From the NCBI GenBank assembly GCA_016802295.1, contig JAESIW010000124.1, positions 1,076,031-1,140,030 of the forward strand: a DNA stretch of 64,000 nt, given 5' to 3'. This DNA comes from Brachionus rotundiformis (Eukaryota; Rotifera; Eurotatoria; Ploima; Brachionidae). The notes under the pieces were generated by a model, which had not been told where the DNA came from, made no database searches, and saw only the letters and a list, made by a program, of their open reading frames with translations. Position numbers and translations under genes: made by a program. Shown here one piece after another: positions 23,078 to 36,830 of this stretch (position 1 is its first letter; each line of letters starts with the position of its first letter).

Positions 23078-23700
23078 ATTAATTATTAAATATTAGTTTT
23101 TTATTTAATTGTTTCTATATTAAAAATAAAGTTAAAATTTAATTATTTATTTTCTTTTTTGATTACGATTAAACAGTTTATTTATTCAATTTCAAGGTTA
23201 ATCAACAGGCTAGCCATAAAGACCCATGTCATAAAGACCGATTAACACTCCATTTATTTAAATAAAATAAGTTTTATAAATTAAAAATTAATTGTTTATA
23301 TAGTTATTTAAAAAAATAAAACATTGAAATATTTTAATTAAATTTTTTGAATTATTTTACAAAATCTGAGAAAAGTTAAAAATTAATTATTTATTTTCTT
23401 TTTTGATTACGATTAAACAGTTTATTTATTAAAAAAGTATTCAATAAAAAATAACAATTTTTTGTAATTATAGATAAATTTTTATTAAATAGATAACTCT
23501 TTGGAAGAGATTAATTAAAAAAAAAAGGTTAAATAAATAGATCAGAGTAAACTAAAATTAATTGTTTAAAAAAAAATAACTTGTTTATTTATTATTTAAT
23601 AGACAATCATCTAAAATAAACAAAATGAAACGAAAAAAAAAACTAAAATTTTTTCTTTTAACTTATTTACTAAAATAGTTAATTTTAGAACTAAATTAAT
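23078..23700. other. convergent 3' gap carboxylesterase / methionine synthase
   Basis: 623 bp of AT-rich sequence between convergent stop codons. It contains a perfect 46-bp direct repeat (23141-23186 and 23385-23430). No open frame is seen. Confidence 0.4.
23141..23430. repeat. 46-bp perfect direct repeat, copies 244 bp apart
   Basis: Bases 23141-23186 and 23385-23430 are the same; both contain TTTTGATTACGATTAAACAG inside AT-rich flanks. The spacer also holds looser echoes of AATTAATTGTTTAT. This looks like a local duplication rather than a known mobile element. Confidence 0.7.
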
Positions 23701-26700
23701 CTATATATCATATGACAAATTAGGCGAGAGCCATTTTTCAATTTCTTCTTTGGGCATATTTTTTCTTTGAGCGTAGTCGTTGATTTGTTCCTCGGTAACT
23801 TTGCCAACTTGGAAGTATAAAGACTTTGGATTGGCAAAATAGAGACCAGACACAGAGGCAGCTGGAGTCATGGCCAACGATTCAGTCAGACTGATGTTGC
23901 ACAATTTTTCTGCGTCCAACAACTCCCACATGGTCAATTTTTCAGTATGATCTGGCTGACTTGGGTATCCGGGAGCAGGACGAATGCCAGGGTACTTTAT
24001 TTTGTGCATGTCTTCTGAGCTCAAGTTCTCTTGGCTATTGTAGCCCCAGTACTCTTTTCTGACTCGTTCGTGTAGCTCTTCGGCAAAAGCCTCGGCCAAA
24101 CGATCGGCCAGCGCTTTGGTCATGATTATGTTGTAATCATCGAATTTGGCTTCGAATTCCTTGCAAATTTCGTCCACACCATGTATGGTCACAGCAAAAC
24201 AACCAATATAATCACTAATACTTGTCTCTTTGGGCGCAATAAAATCAGACAAGCAATAGTACACTGGCTCGTTCTCTTTGGCGGCTTGTTGACGCAAGCC
24301 GAACAATTTATGGCTAACTTTATCATCTTGGTCATAGATTAGAATGTCATCACCATCAGCATTGCATTTGTGGAATGAAAAAACTCCATGGGCAGTGAGA
24401 GAGTTTTTTTCTATGAAAGAATTGAGCAATTTGTTGGCATCGTCAAAAATTTTCTTAGCCTCTGCACCAACTGTGGCATCATTGAAAATTTTTGGATAAC
24501 CTCTATTGGGATACTTGCCTCTTAGTTGCCATACATCGAAAAATGGCTTCCAGTCAATGTAGTTGATCAATTTTTTCAAGTCATAATTGTTGAGAACTTT
24601 AGTGCCAAGGAATTGTGGTTCAACTGGCTTGAAGTCTGACCAGTCTATTTGAGGCTTGTTTTTTCTGGCATCGGTCAAAGTGACATATTTTTTGTCTTTG
24701 AGGCCCTCGTAATAGTCCTCTCTAATCTCTTCGTACTCTTCATTGGTCATTTCCATAAATTCTTCACGTGATACATCACCCAATAGCGACGAACAAACTA
24801 CCACACTCTTGGAAGCGTCAAGTACATGCACAACAGGCGATTTGTACTTGGGAGATATTTTCACTGCTGTGTGCTGCTTTGAAGTGGTCGCACCACCAAT
24901 CAAAATAGGCATTTGTAGATTATTTCGCTGAAATTCCTTTGCCACATGGATCATCTCGTCCAATGAAGGTGTTATGAGACCAGAAAGGCCGACAATGTCG
25001 ACTTGTTCACGAATGGCAGCTTCTATTATCTTCTCACACGGGCACATTACTCCCAAATCAATAACCTTGTAATTATTACATCCCAATACCACAGCGACTA
25101 TATTTTTGCCAATGTCATGCACATCACCTTTAACTGTGGCCATTAGAACAACTCCATTGTACATTTTGTTCGGATTCCATTCTCCTTTGGCCATCAATTC
25201 TTTCATTGATTCCTCTTTTTCTTTTTCCATATATGGCACTAGATGACCAACGGCTTTTTTCATCACACGAGCCGATTTGATTACTTGTGGCAAGAACATT
25301 TTTCCAGCACCGAACAAATCACCAACAGTGCTCATGCCTTTCATCAGCGGTCCTTCGATAATGTTCAATGGTCTTGGGTACTTTTCTTTGAGATTTCTGG
25401 CCTCTTCAGTATCTTCTATGACAAACTTGTCTATTCCCTTGACCAGCGAGTACTCAAGTCTTTCCTCGACGTTCAGCGAACGCCAAACGTCATCAGTTTC
25501 AGTTTTTTTGGCATGTTTGGACAGCGATTGAGCGTAGACGAGCAGTTTTTCAGTGGCATTGGGGTCTTTATTCCAAAGAACAGCTTCGCACAGGTTTCTG
25601 AGCTCTGGCTCAATGTCGTCATAGACAGGCAAGCATCCCGCGTTTACAATGCCCATATCAAGACCTGCTTTGATGGCATGGAACAAGAACACACTGTGCA
25701 TAGCCTCACGGACTGTCTCCATGCCTCTGAATGAGAAAGATATGTTGGACACACCACCACTGATTCGGGCTCCTGGCAAGTTATCCTTGATCATTTTGGC
25801 CGCTTTTAAAAAGTAAATTCCATACTCGTTGTGCTCGTCATAGCCAGTTGCTATGGTCAGTATGTTTGGATCGAATATGATGTCATTTCTATTGAAGCCA
25901 ACTTTGTCAACCAAAATGTCATATGATCTTTTGCATATTTCGAATTTTCTGTCTGCTTCGGCCGCTTGACCCACCTCGTCAAAGGCCATAATGACCACTG
26001 CTGCTCCATATTTCTTAAGCTTGTTGGCCTTTTTGATAAATTCCTCTTCGCCCTCTTTCAAACTAATACTATTTGCTATGCATTTACCCTGAAGGACTTT
26101 AAGGCCTGCTTCGACCACGTCAAAGTTGGACGAGTCAACACATATTGGCACTTTGGCCACATCTGGCTCACTGGACAACAAATTCAAAAATTTTGTAATA
26201 CAGCTCACAGCGTCCAACATACCCTCGTCCATGTTTATGTCAAGTACTTGGGCTCCATTTTCCACTTGCTCTTTGGCAATGGCCAACGCATCATCATACT
26301 TGTTCTCTTTGATCAAACGCAAGAATTTTCTGGACCCGGCAACATTGCATCTTTCGCCAATATTCACAAAATTGGTGTATTTGCCAATGCGGAAAGGCTC
26401 AAGACCAGATAGAACAGTAAATCCTTCAAAACAGTTCTTGGGAGGTACGCGTGGCTTTATGGGTCTCACTGCGTCGGCTATTGCTCGAATGTGGTCAGGA
26501 GTAGAGCCACAGCAGCCTCCGACAAGATTAACAAAACCATCTTTGGCAAATGTGGCTATGTCTTGGGCCATTGACTCTGGAGTTTCGTCATACTCGCCAA
26601 AAGTGTTCGGCAAGCCAGCATTTGGATAGCATGACACAAAAGCAGTCGTGTTATTACTCAATGCCTCTATGAATGGTCTCATCTGAGGAGCTCCAAGGGC

Positions 26701-27668
26701 ACAATTCAAACCAATACTTTTTTAAATAAAATTTAATAAAATTAATTTTTTCTTTGGTAATTTATTTATTTACGCTAATGGATTGACATGGGACACACTG
26801 ATTATGAAGGCTTCAGTCGTTTGACCAGATAAAGTACGACCACTTTGGTCAACAATGGTACCTGAAATCTTTAAAAAAAATTTATTTTTGTATTCTTGAT
26901 TGATGATGAATATGTTGGAATAAATAAGGTATTAAATGGACTTATAATTCCCAAGATTCACCATTATCATTCGTGGTCCAAGACTTACTATTATTGGCAC
27001 TGGTTTATAGTCTTTTTCGAACAGAGTCTGAATGGCGTATAGAGCAGCCTTGCAATTGGCAGTGTCAAAAATAGTCTCGACCATGAGAATGTCCGAACCA
27101 CCGTCCAATAGACCACGACACTGTTCAGTGTAAGCATCAAACAGCTCATCAAAAGCTTTAAATAAAAATTTAATTTTCAAATTTTTTTTTATCTTCTTTT
27201 AATTTAATCACTGATATTTCTGTAGTCTGGTTTTTCAACCGATGGTGAAATGGACAATGTTTTGCTAGTTGGTCCAACAGCTCCAGCTACATATCTTTTG
27301 ATGCCTGTTTTTTGTGTATACTCAGTTGTGGCTTGTTTGGCAAGCTTGGCTGATTCGTAGTTAAGTCTGTAGGCGAGATGTTCAAGTCCGTAGTCGGCTT
27401 GGGAAATGCTCGTGCCACTGAATGTGTTTGTCTCCACTATTTCCGAACCTGCTTCCAAATAAGCTCTATGAATGTTGCGAATTATGTCAGGTCTGGTCAA
27501 AGAAAGCAAATCATTGTTTCCTTTAAGGTTTTTGCCAAAATCTTTGAATTCCTCACCACGAAAATCTGCTTCTTCGAGCTTATGCTTCTGGATCATGGTG
27601 CCCATGGCACCGTCCAGCATCATTATGCGCTCGGTCAGTGTTTTTCTCAATTCTTCATGCAAACTCAT
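23701..27668 (-). CDS. MTR: cobalamin-dependent methionine synthase
   Basis: Transfers the methyl group of 5-methyltetrahydrofolate to homocysteine through B12; cytosolic. Exons on the minus strand are 27668-27212, 27155-26989, 26868-26774 and 26716-23701; introns 52-120 bp; about 1,244 residues (human 1,265), all phases fitting. Domains in order: homocysteine-binding (LDGAMGTMIQ; zinc cysteines in GLNCALG and GGCCGSTPDH), pterin-binding (FVNIGERCNVAGS and SISLKEGEEEF), B12-binding (GDVHDIGKNIVAVVLGCN with the cobalt His; later SGLITPSLDEM and GGATTSK), and reactivation domain (YWGYNSQEN, RPAPGYPSQPDHTEK). The ATG at 27668 (MSLHEEL) is chosen over an upstream in-frame TTG. All catalytic motifs are intact. 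The start faces VIPAS39. Confidence 0.97.
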
Positions 27669-28561
27669 TTTAATGGCAAATTTTAAATTTTTCAAAAATT
27701 TTATTCTTTATTTTTGAAAGTTTATAATAATTTTTGAATATATATAAAAATGCTAAAAAATGTTGATAAAAACAAAAATTTTAAATGATGAACAAAAGCT
27801 GAGCAGATTTTTAAATTCACTTTAATTAGACTCTCAGTGTACACAGAAAACACTGAACTAATGAATGTTTCAAGATTTAGTTATATAAGCATCTAGGCTA
27901 ATTTTGCATACCAATGCAAAAATTGCCAAAGCTAAGTGTGCGGACTCTTTGGTACACTTTTTTATGAATGGTGAAAGCATTCCAAATAATTAACAAACTT
28001 TATTATATGCATTCATTTTTCACCAAAAAAAAAGTAAATATCAAAATCTTGAATAGTGATGCGTCAGCGGCATTAGTGAAAAGCAATGCGGTTTTTTGCC
28101 ATATGGTTAAAAAATCTTAATTTTTTCTCAGACTTAATACCAAAGCCCGCTTTGGTTCAAATTTTTTGTCCGCACCATATTCAACTTATCAAATTGGTCA
28201 AAATTACATAATTTTTTTATTTCATAATTATTATTATAAATATTAAATTCATTTTTGAAAAAATATAATAATTTTTTTTAATAAAATTTTAAGCAATCTT
28301 CTTCTTTTTATTATACGGTAGAAAAAAAATATGCTATTAAAGTACTAAAATTTGACTAAATTAAAACTTAATTTGATATCTGGTCGATGGTGGCTTAAAT
28401 TTAATTAATTTCTTAAGAAAAAACTTATCAATTTGATAAAGACTCGAGTAAATAACTTAGCTAATTTTATCCTTAATTCAAATAAGACAAATAAATGTAT
28501 TTATTAGTAATGCTGAATATATAATTAAAAATAAAATAATTTATTTTTAAATTTTGATAAA
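27669..28561. promoter_or_regulatory. divergent gap methionine synthase / VIPAS39
   Basis: 893 bp between opposed start codons. The first half (27780-28200) is less AT-rich than usual and may hold promoters or 5' UTRs; the rest is poly-A/T-rich. No open frame or RNA gene is seen. Confidence 0.3.
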
Positions 28562-30823
28562 ATGTCATCGGACGAAGATGAATATGATATAATGGCATCT
28601 AGGCGTAAATCAACGCTCAAAGATCGCCCAAGAATATTGAGTCTATTGGAAGATGAAGAGCCCTCTTCGCCTTCAAACTTTTTAATAGAAGCCTTTCGAT
28701 CTTCGACTATCAATAGACCAGTGATTACCAATGACTCAGAGGACGACAATGATTCGGACACTGAGCATGAAAAGCAGCCAACTAGAAACTTCTTCGATGA
28801 TGAAAATGAAAACCAACCTGTTCTTTACCAAGATAAACCATCGGATTCGATCAATAGAAAATATAGCGATAATGGATCTAGCTATACAGGTGGTGCAAGT
28901 AGTTTACTGGTCCAAAGTATAGCTTCTAATGAAAAAAGTACTTTTTGTTACAATTGGATTGATTATTAATTAAAATTGTCAAAAAGATTCATTAAACATG
29001 GAGACTAAATATCAAGTTGATAGAGTAATTGATAATAAGCTTCATTAAAATGAAATTAATTAAAATAAATTAAGTCAGAAATAGTTCCAAAAGAAGCACC
29101 GACAAGCTCTTCTAGTATTATATTGAAAAGTAGCTTTTTCCAAAAGAATGGTAAATTAGGATAATTTAAACAAATAAAAATCCAACTAAAAAAATAAATA
29201 GAAGATAAAAAATCTTCTATTATTGAAGAAAATTTAAATTTAAAAACAAAATTGTACCAACAAAGTGTTGATATTAGATTAATTAGTGAGAAAGTAATTT
29301 CTAATCAATTAAATCAAAAATATAATCAAATATGTACACTTTTTTATTTAAAGTATGAAGACAAGCCTGAGTTTAAAGATACAATTGATAGATTTTTATT
29401 AAATAAAGTAAAATAAAATAATAATAATAATAATTTGTTTTCTTTTTCTATTGTAATTAATTTATTTAAAGCCCTTCTGGTTTGATTTGTACAAAAATAA
29501 ACGAGATAAAGTTAATTTGCTCAATGAAGCGATCAAGTCAAATGATGGGAGCGCAATTTTGGCAGTAGAAATACATAAATTTTATTTTTTATTAAAAAAA
29601 TATTAATTATTATCTTTTGTAATTCTGAGGTGGTTTTGTTTCTAAGAAGAACCCTGAGTTTGGATATATTTTTTGGCATACTGAACCAAAACCCCATAGC
29701 ACTGAATCAATACAGCTTTTATCTAAAGCAAATAGATGACAAAGATCAATTGGTAGTATTGGAAAAATTTCAGGAAAATGGCACCGAAATAGCAGTAATT
29801 AAATTTTTGTAAATATTAATAAAATTTATTAAAATAACTATGTGTTATTTAAAGACAATTTTGTCATTTAATCGCATATTGTGCGACCGAAACACTGACC
29901 TGAGCGAGAAGCTCAGGTTATTCCACGATCTTGATCGTTCATTCGGCTTCAATGAACTAAATCAAATAAAATCTAGCCGTGTTTACCAAGCAGCATTCAA
30001 ACATTTAACCTTATTAAAAATTCAAAAAGAAATATTGGTAGACTAATTAAAAAAATTAATAGAATTTATTATTAAAACAATGTATATATTCAGAAGAACA
30101 ACTGTTCCATGCCGACCAAGAATGAAGCCAAGCAGATGGCTTATGAAAAATTGTATGAGAACACCGTGTGGTATACTTTATCATTCTGTCTTAAATACAA
30201 GCAGGATCTGCAGCCCAGTCCGCTGTACAGCATGGAACATTTTAAGCGCGAGTTCGCCCTCACTGATAAACAATCGGCCATTTTCTTCATCAAGTCTATG
30301 GCCGAGACCAGCCAATGGAGCGAGATAACCAACTTTCTGAACACAACCAAAACAGTAACTATTTTCACTTCAGTCAAGGCTTATCTTTAATCTTAACTCA
30401 AAGCTTTTTAACTTAATTCAAAGACAAAATGTTCGCCATGAGACCATAGTGTCGATTATTTACTACTCTAATGGTCCTGAGGAACAGATCAAAAAATACT
30501 TGTCCATGATAGAGGACCTCGAAAGCAAAAAGCTGCTCGCTCTGAGCCTAAAAATTTATGATATAGCCATAGATGTAAATACATATGATTTATTCTAATT
30601 AAATAAAATATAGAAAAAATTTGTTCAGCATTTGTTTATGAAAGGTTTATAAGAAGCAAAAAGATCGAATTGGGCTGTACATGATGCTGACCAAACTTAA
30701 AAAAGATAGCATTGAGTATATAAAAGCTAATGAAGTACTTCAAGATGATAAAGTATGATAGATAATTTGAAAAAAATATTTTTTTTTCTATTTTTATTTT
30801 TGCAGATAAAATGGAAGAATTGA
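28562..30823 (+). CDS. VIPAS39: VIPAS39 / SPE-39 homologue (VPS33B partner)
   Basis: Partner of VPS33B in the CHEVI complex for late endosome/lysosome-related organelle traffic. Eleven small exons: 28562-28937, 28986-29023, 29075-29150, 29202-29407, 29472-29564, 29630-29794, 29855-30037, 30094-30354, 30404-30574, 30645-30752, 30806-30823; about 564 residues, every junction in phase. The N-terminus is acidic and Ser-rich with SSFF. The Vps16-C-like core has VNLLNEAIKSNDG, LFLRRTLSLDIFF and LNQYSFYLKQIDDKDQLV. The end DDKIKWKN matches the family's IRWKN end exactly. Introns are 44-74 bp. The second exon is only 38 bp and the last coding exon is 18 bp including the stop, so simple ORF searches miss most of the gene. 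Confidence 0.92.
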
Positions 30824-33800
30824 TTTATTGATCATGGATTTTATATATACATACTTATATATATATTTTTTTTTCATAGAAATTATATTTTTAATAAAAT
30901 TATGAACTTTTTTAATACCATTTTAGATTAATAATCCATGTTTGTACTTTAATGAGCATTCATTATTTGATTGATTAGACAATCGGTCTTGAATATTTAC
31001 TTTATATATTTTAATACCGAAAGCTTAGAGTAATAAGAAAATAATATATTTTTTAATATAAATGTATTTTTTTTCGGGTGAATTGACAGAATATTTTTCT
31101 AGGCCAATTAAACATTGAATGCCTAAGTGGGTTATTTGCTCCGTCATTTATTTACGAGCAGTTCTTTTTTCTCTTTTTTTTGGCTTAAAAACTGCTCAAA
31201 CCTTTAAATTAATTACCATTGTTTGTTAAACTTATCAAATGGTAAACTATCTATCTCGCAGTGAGTTAGATAACTTTTTGATACAAAAGTCTGATTATTT
31301 TTAGCTCTAATCAATAGCAGATTCGAGCAAACAATTCGGTCCGCAGAAACCAATTAATTTCCAAAGGTATCTCAGGGATCGATTTAAAGTTTATTTTTTT
31401 TATCTAAATCAGAAATATTTCAGAAATAGTTTTTAAATTATTCCAGTTTTTTTCATGATTTAATAGGCTCAAATCTTTATCTAAAGTCTAGCGAATGTAA
31501 TTAGAAATTAGCCAGGGAGATAGTTAATTAATAAGACTTCTCAAATATCCTGATAGACTAGAAATTTTTAATATTTTTATTCTACAAAAGAATAAAGCAA
31601 GAAATGTGTTAGGCCAGTGGTGAAAAATCTCTACCTTTTGTTCAAAGGATTAGGCTATAAGTCCACAAACGTGACCATTCAAAGAAATTTAATCCAATCA
31701 AAGGTTTGGTCATTTGTTAAATTGGTCAAATTTTAGTTAAGTGATACGTCTCGCTGGTTATGCTTTTTTTGGTTGATTTTAATTAGGCTTCGATATAAAT
31801 TTTTGTTATGCAATAGATAATTAAAACTAAATTGTCAAGAGAGGTAGCACTCGACGATCAAACCTGGGTTCAGAGTGTTGAGATAAAAATTTTAGATATG
31901 AAAAAATAAGCAAGCATGGATCACATTAGATGTTTAGATTAAATCTGATAGATAAGTTATCTTATCTTAATGATCAATAATAATTTATTCCAACAATGTA
32001 TAGCATGGTTTTATCTGGTCTGAGGCAATGATAGCTCTTCAAATGACTAATGCATTCATATAGCAGTTTTATTTTTAATTAATTAATTAATAAATAATAC
32101 AAATATATGCCGACTAAACATTATTAAATTTAAATTTTAAATTGGATACACTTTGGGGATTTCGTGGCTAGGCTTTTGTTTGCTACAAATTATGTTTGAT
32201 TTAATTTAAAAGAGGTCTCAAGAAATACTTGAGCAGAAAAATGCTCAAGTACTTGACTAGTAACATTCGTTAAGATATTCATTATATTAACAAATAGAAA
32301 TAATATATATTAAAAAAATATATTTTTTTCATTTTCTCATATCTATTTAGTTATGTAACAATTTTGTTTAAAAAAGAAAATCTGTCACTGTTTAAAAATT
32401 AGCAACAAATATATGATTTATAAAAAATATGCTAAAAATTGATAGTGATTTATAAAATATTTTAATAAAAATTAAAACAAATAAAATAGTTATTTATTAA
32501 AATATGTTTTGTTTCATTTGAGAAAACTAATTTATTACTAACAGTTCAAATTTTAAGTATTTTTTTTTTAAAACTTAATGAATTGGACATAATTTATGAT
32601 AGCTAGGAAAGCAAATTATAGATGTCTTGAAGAAATTTATTCAGGCTGGACGGTTCATTTAATTTCTCCAAGATTTAGTCAAGTTGACAGCTTATGGCAG
32701 CTTCAATCAGTCATAATTTAGAAATTTTTATTCAATTTTTTTATCAATGTATTTCAAATAAGCTTCATTAATATGCTGGTCTTAAGAAAGTTTAATTTAG
32801 ATTTACCAAATAGCTTGAATTAACTATTTATAAGTTTTTGTTATTTAAATATCCGCATAAATAATATTAAATAGTATAAAATGGTTGCGACCATTTGACA
32901 AATTATATGGACTATTTTTTTCTAAGTTATTAAAAGCAAATGGCTAAATTAAAAAAGGATCTTTCAATATATAAAAATAGATAACTGTTTAAAAATTTAT
33001 AAAGTTAGCTTGCATAATCGAGCGTGATTGCCAGGCTAAACAAAAAAATTTAAAATAAATTTATGAATAGTTAACATAATTTTTTATGCTTTTTAGAACG
33101 ATTTTGTATCTTTGAATCCGATCAACATTTTATCTATTTAAAGCTAAATTTTATATAATTAGATCAATCTTCTATTTTAGTTTAGAAAAAAAATAAATAT
33201 TTGTATATTTTATTTTTTAGCAAACAAAAGAATAGCGAAATAAATTTTAAAAAAATTTATTTATGTAATGATTCTAAGTGATTAATAAAATATAACTTAA
33301 AAGTTAAGATTTGCATTCATCCATGTCTTAAAGAAATACCTAAAGAAATGTATTAATGCAATCATGGAAAAAATAAAATAAAATTATTTTTAATTATAGT
33401 TTATTTTAAATGAGAAATTGCATCAGTTGGTAGAATAATAAAAATTCAGTTTTAGAAAAAAGTAAATAAATAGGCTTTATTTGCTTTGAAAAAGAGAGAC
33501 AGTCCTTCATTGTCACATTTTAAGATCTAGTTTTATTTTTATAAACCAGTTAAATAAATTTAGTTCATAAAATTTATAATTTTTGCATCTAATTGCTTTT
33601 ACAGTCAACTTTTTAATGATTAATTTATGTGCCACATAAAAGATAAACAACGGAATGGAAAAAGTTAACCAAATGTTTTATTTGATTTTAATTGATTTTT
33701 TTCGAAATTATCATAAAATAATACAGATATTAGTTTTCAAATTGATTAAATTTTTTTTCTTCATTTATAAATTATAGTTTATTTAGTTTGTTTAATTTAT

Positions 33801-36730
33801 TAAAAGGCTTTTAATTTTTGTTGTCAAGATTTAATTTTAAAAAACATATTTTTATTTATTGATTAGAAATAGAATGATAATGTAAATAGTCGTATAAATT
33901 TAAAATCACTTCTTTTTAAAATTAATATCAAAAGTATTTTATAATGAAATTATACAAATTTACAAACTAAAATTAACAGTTTGTTTTTTAGATAATTATC
34001 AAGTCAAATTTTTTTAAATGACTAACACGGAACATTAGCGCCAATTTATAACAGAGAACTGATTGAATAAAATTTAAATATCATTTTTTAATATTCATGA
34101 TTTTTATTATTATAAAAACAGTTAGAAAATCGAACAGTTAATTAGAACTGAGAAGCAAAAAAATTAATTATAGATAAATATTATTATATTTTTAGATTAA
34201 ATGAACAGATATGTTATCTTATCTTAATAAAAAACATTATTGACTTTGAAATGAAGTATCTGGCCTTTTTTTAAGAAATAAAATTAAATCGATGTGTGTA
34301 ATATGTAATATTGAATATATAAAGAAAAAGGTTAAAGACATTATTTAGTTAATTAGTTATTTTACATTATATAAAAATGTGAGAAAAAATATATGTTTAT
34401 ATGTACTGAATACAATCAAGAAAAACTATATTAAAATTTAGGTAGGTATTTTCGAAAATTATCTAAAGAAATTATTTTGAGTAATTTGTTTAATTAAAAA
34501 ATGAAATTATCTGAAATGATACGTTTTATAAAAAATTAATTATCTACTCTTATTTAAAAGATAGATTTATTAAAAAAAATTGTTTGTTTAATTACTATTT
34601 GATCCAAAAATTTTTTAATTTAGGTGCTTTTTTAATTAATAGAAATATTATTAGATGATTTTATATGTATACTTTAGTTATGATTACACAAGTTCTAGTT
34701 TGTTAATAAATTTTTTTGGTATCGATAGATATATAAAATTTTATAATTAATTGATCAGTACTCTTAAATGCATTAAAAAAGGATACAATTTTGAAATTTT
34801 CAATTAAAGATAAAAAGTATTTTCGAATATTAATTAATATTTAATGAATAACATAGATTGTGAGAATTAATTGAATTTTGGTAGAAATAAAAGGTAGAAT
34901 AAAAAAAATTATTTTCGATAGTCGTTAAAATATAAATATGTTTGTTTAATAGAAAATTTTGCGATCATTTCTATTAATCGACAAATATCTATGAGATAAT
35001 TTAGACATAATGTATAAAATTCGTACTTTTGGTTACGAAATTACCAAATTTTAAATTAAATGATTAAAATAAATGAAGCGTTAATATTGTCAATTAATTA
35101 ACAATTATATAATTTAAAAAGTTCAAAAATAAAATAAAAGCAATATAAAATTAAAATATATTAAGCGATTAAATAATAAAAATTGGATTTTCAAAAATTT
35201 GTTTTAACAAGAAAATCAATAAATATTAACTTAATCCTATTAAAACTAAAATAAAATTTAACATTGATCGATTAACTTATTTGTAATCATGAATAGAATT
35301 ATTAAGCTTTTTTTTCATTAATTTATAGTAGTTGTTGTCATGAGTATATAAATTTAAAATTTAATACTTCGTGGATCATTAATTTATTTTTAAAAAAATT
35401 TTTGTTCCAAGATAAATTAATATTTTCATACTCATTTTATTTAAATATATTAAATTGTTAAATTTAATAGGAAGTAAAATAAACTAAGGCATAAATATCG
35501 ATCAGAATTCAAAAATTTATTAAATTAAAATTTAAAAAATCAGTCCACCAAAACTTAATTCAGTCTTTAGTTATTTATTTAGTCTAAGTCTGGTTGAAAA
35601 ATAGCTTTATTTATTTGAATTAATCATTAATTATACTCTCTTTGAAATATACAAAATTTTAATAAAACTTTAATTCTCATAAATCTAGTTAAAAAATGAC
35701 CATTTTCTAGAATATAGATATTAAAAATTTACCTGATTGGACTAATTTTTTTTCGATATATTTGTTAAAAAAAATAAATTGGTTATGGTGCCTGAAGAAC
35801 CAAAGTTTCAATTGCTTAAGCATTAGGCTAATAATTAAATTAGAACGTGATTTTGACTTTTAGTTTCTAAGTTTATCTTATTTCTTTAGTTTTTTAGATT
35901 TCTTATCTAATTTAGCTTAGTAAAATAGCCAAGATTAATCAACAAAAGAATGAAAAAAATCTATCAAAAATTATTTATTTAGTTTGAGGTCAAATTCGGG
36001 TTCGATCTGCCCGATACCAACTCATCTAGTCATTAGATCAAATGATAAATTGAAAATTAAAAAATAAATATTTATTTAATAACAAAAAAGTTGATTCATA
36101 TAACATAAAATATAAGTAGGAAGAGAATAAATTATTAATAATTGTCAACAAATTAGGCCTTTTTAGTTAAATTGACTTGCTCCACTTAAAAACCTTTTTT
36201 ATTTTTTGTCAAATGTTATTTTTTAACCACACTTTTTTAACAACTTTCGTCAAATTGTAGACTCATATTTTTGAATTTAGGGACTTTAATCAATAAATAA
36301 AACTATCTACTAAATTTAGTAAAAGTTTATTAAATGGAATCCAAAGTTTAACAAAATGTAGTGGTTTATGTAGCAGTAAGTAAGTTTGTCCAATAGCTAA
36401 ATAGTAAATAGGAAGGTGTCAAGACTTGTGTCCTGATAGAATGGTCTGTTAAGTTTAGCATTGGGTAGAGTCTAATACCGAGTAATGTAGGTAATCAGTT
36501 GATGATACCAATTGAGTTCCCTTTTATATGAATGTAACTTTGGAACCATTAGACTTCTTATTATAAATTTACGCTTTACTTGACTTGATGCTCTAGTACC
36601 AGAGACACATGGGACTGCGGGACAATGATCCCTTTGTTCCCTAGTTACTTTATTTATGTTTGTTTTCTTCTATTAGAAAAAAAATTTAGCCTTTTAAATT
36701 TTCGCTTTCTTTTACTACCAAAAATTGTTT
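30824..36730. other. gene-poor, extremely AT-rich block
   Basis: Nearly 6 kb without a credible open frame, rRNA or tRNA. The sequence is dominated by A/T runs and short tandem-like AT words. Two patches near 31840-31880 and 35985-36025 carry a TTC-containing string like a pol III B box (GGGTTCGATC, TGGGTTCAGA) but fold into no tRNA I can draw. A short hairpin lies at 32226-32251. Unseen 5' UTR exons or enhancers of the SBF gene could be here. Confidence 0.4.
32226..32251. repeat. perfect 10-bp inverted repeat with 6-nt loop
   Basis: TACTTGAGCA, loop GAAAAA, TGCTCAAGTA. A further CTCAAG just upstream (about 32216-32221) pairs with the same CTTGAG, so alternative hairpins are possible. It sits alone in AT-rich DNA; function unknown. 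Confidence 0.6.
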
Positions 36731-36739
36731 GTTTGGTTT

Positions 36740-36830
36740 ATTTTTACCTTAATCGCTTTATATGAAGCATAGGATCATTACTTTCGATTTTCATTCAAGT
36801 AGAACCCGCCCTTCATTATCAATTGGACAC
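36740..36830 (-). mobile_element. small fragment of the same non-LTR element
   Basis: The patch near 36765-36810 (ATCATTACTTTCGATTTTCA) closely resembles the 3' end of the reverse-transcriptase fragment at 37296-37330 (GTCATTACTTTCGATATTCA). It is too short to define further. Confidence 0.4.

Noticed and set aside
31840..31885. tRNA gene or tRNA-derived SINE (B-box-like TGGGTTCAGA)
   Set aside because: No matching acceptor stem or anticodon arm can be drawn around it.
35985..36030. tRNA gene (B-box-like GGGTTCGATC)
   Set aside because: No cloverleaf partner sequences at the proper distances; probably chance.
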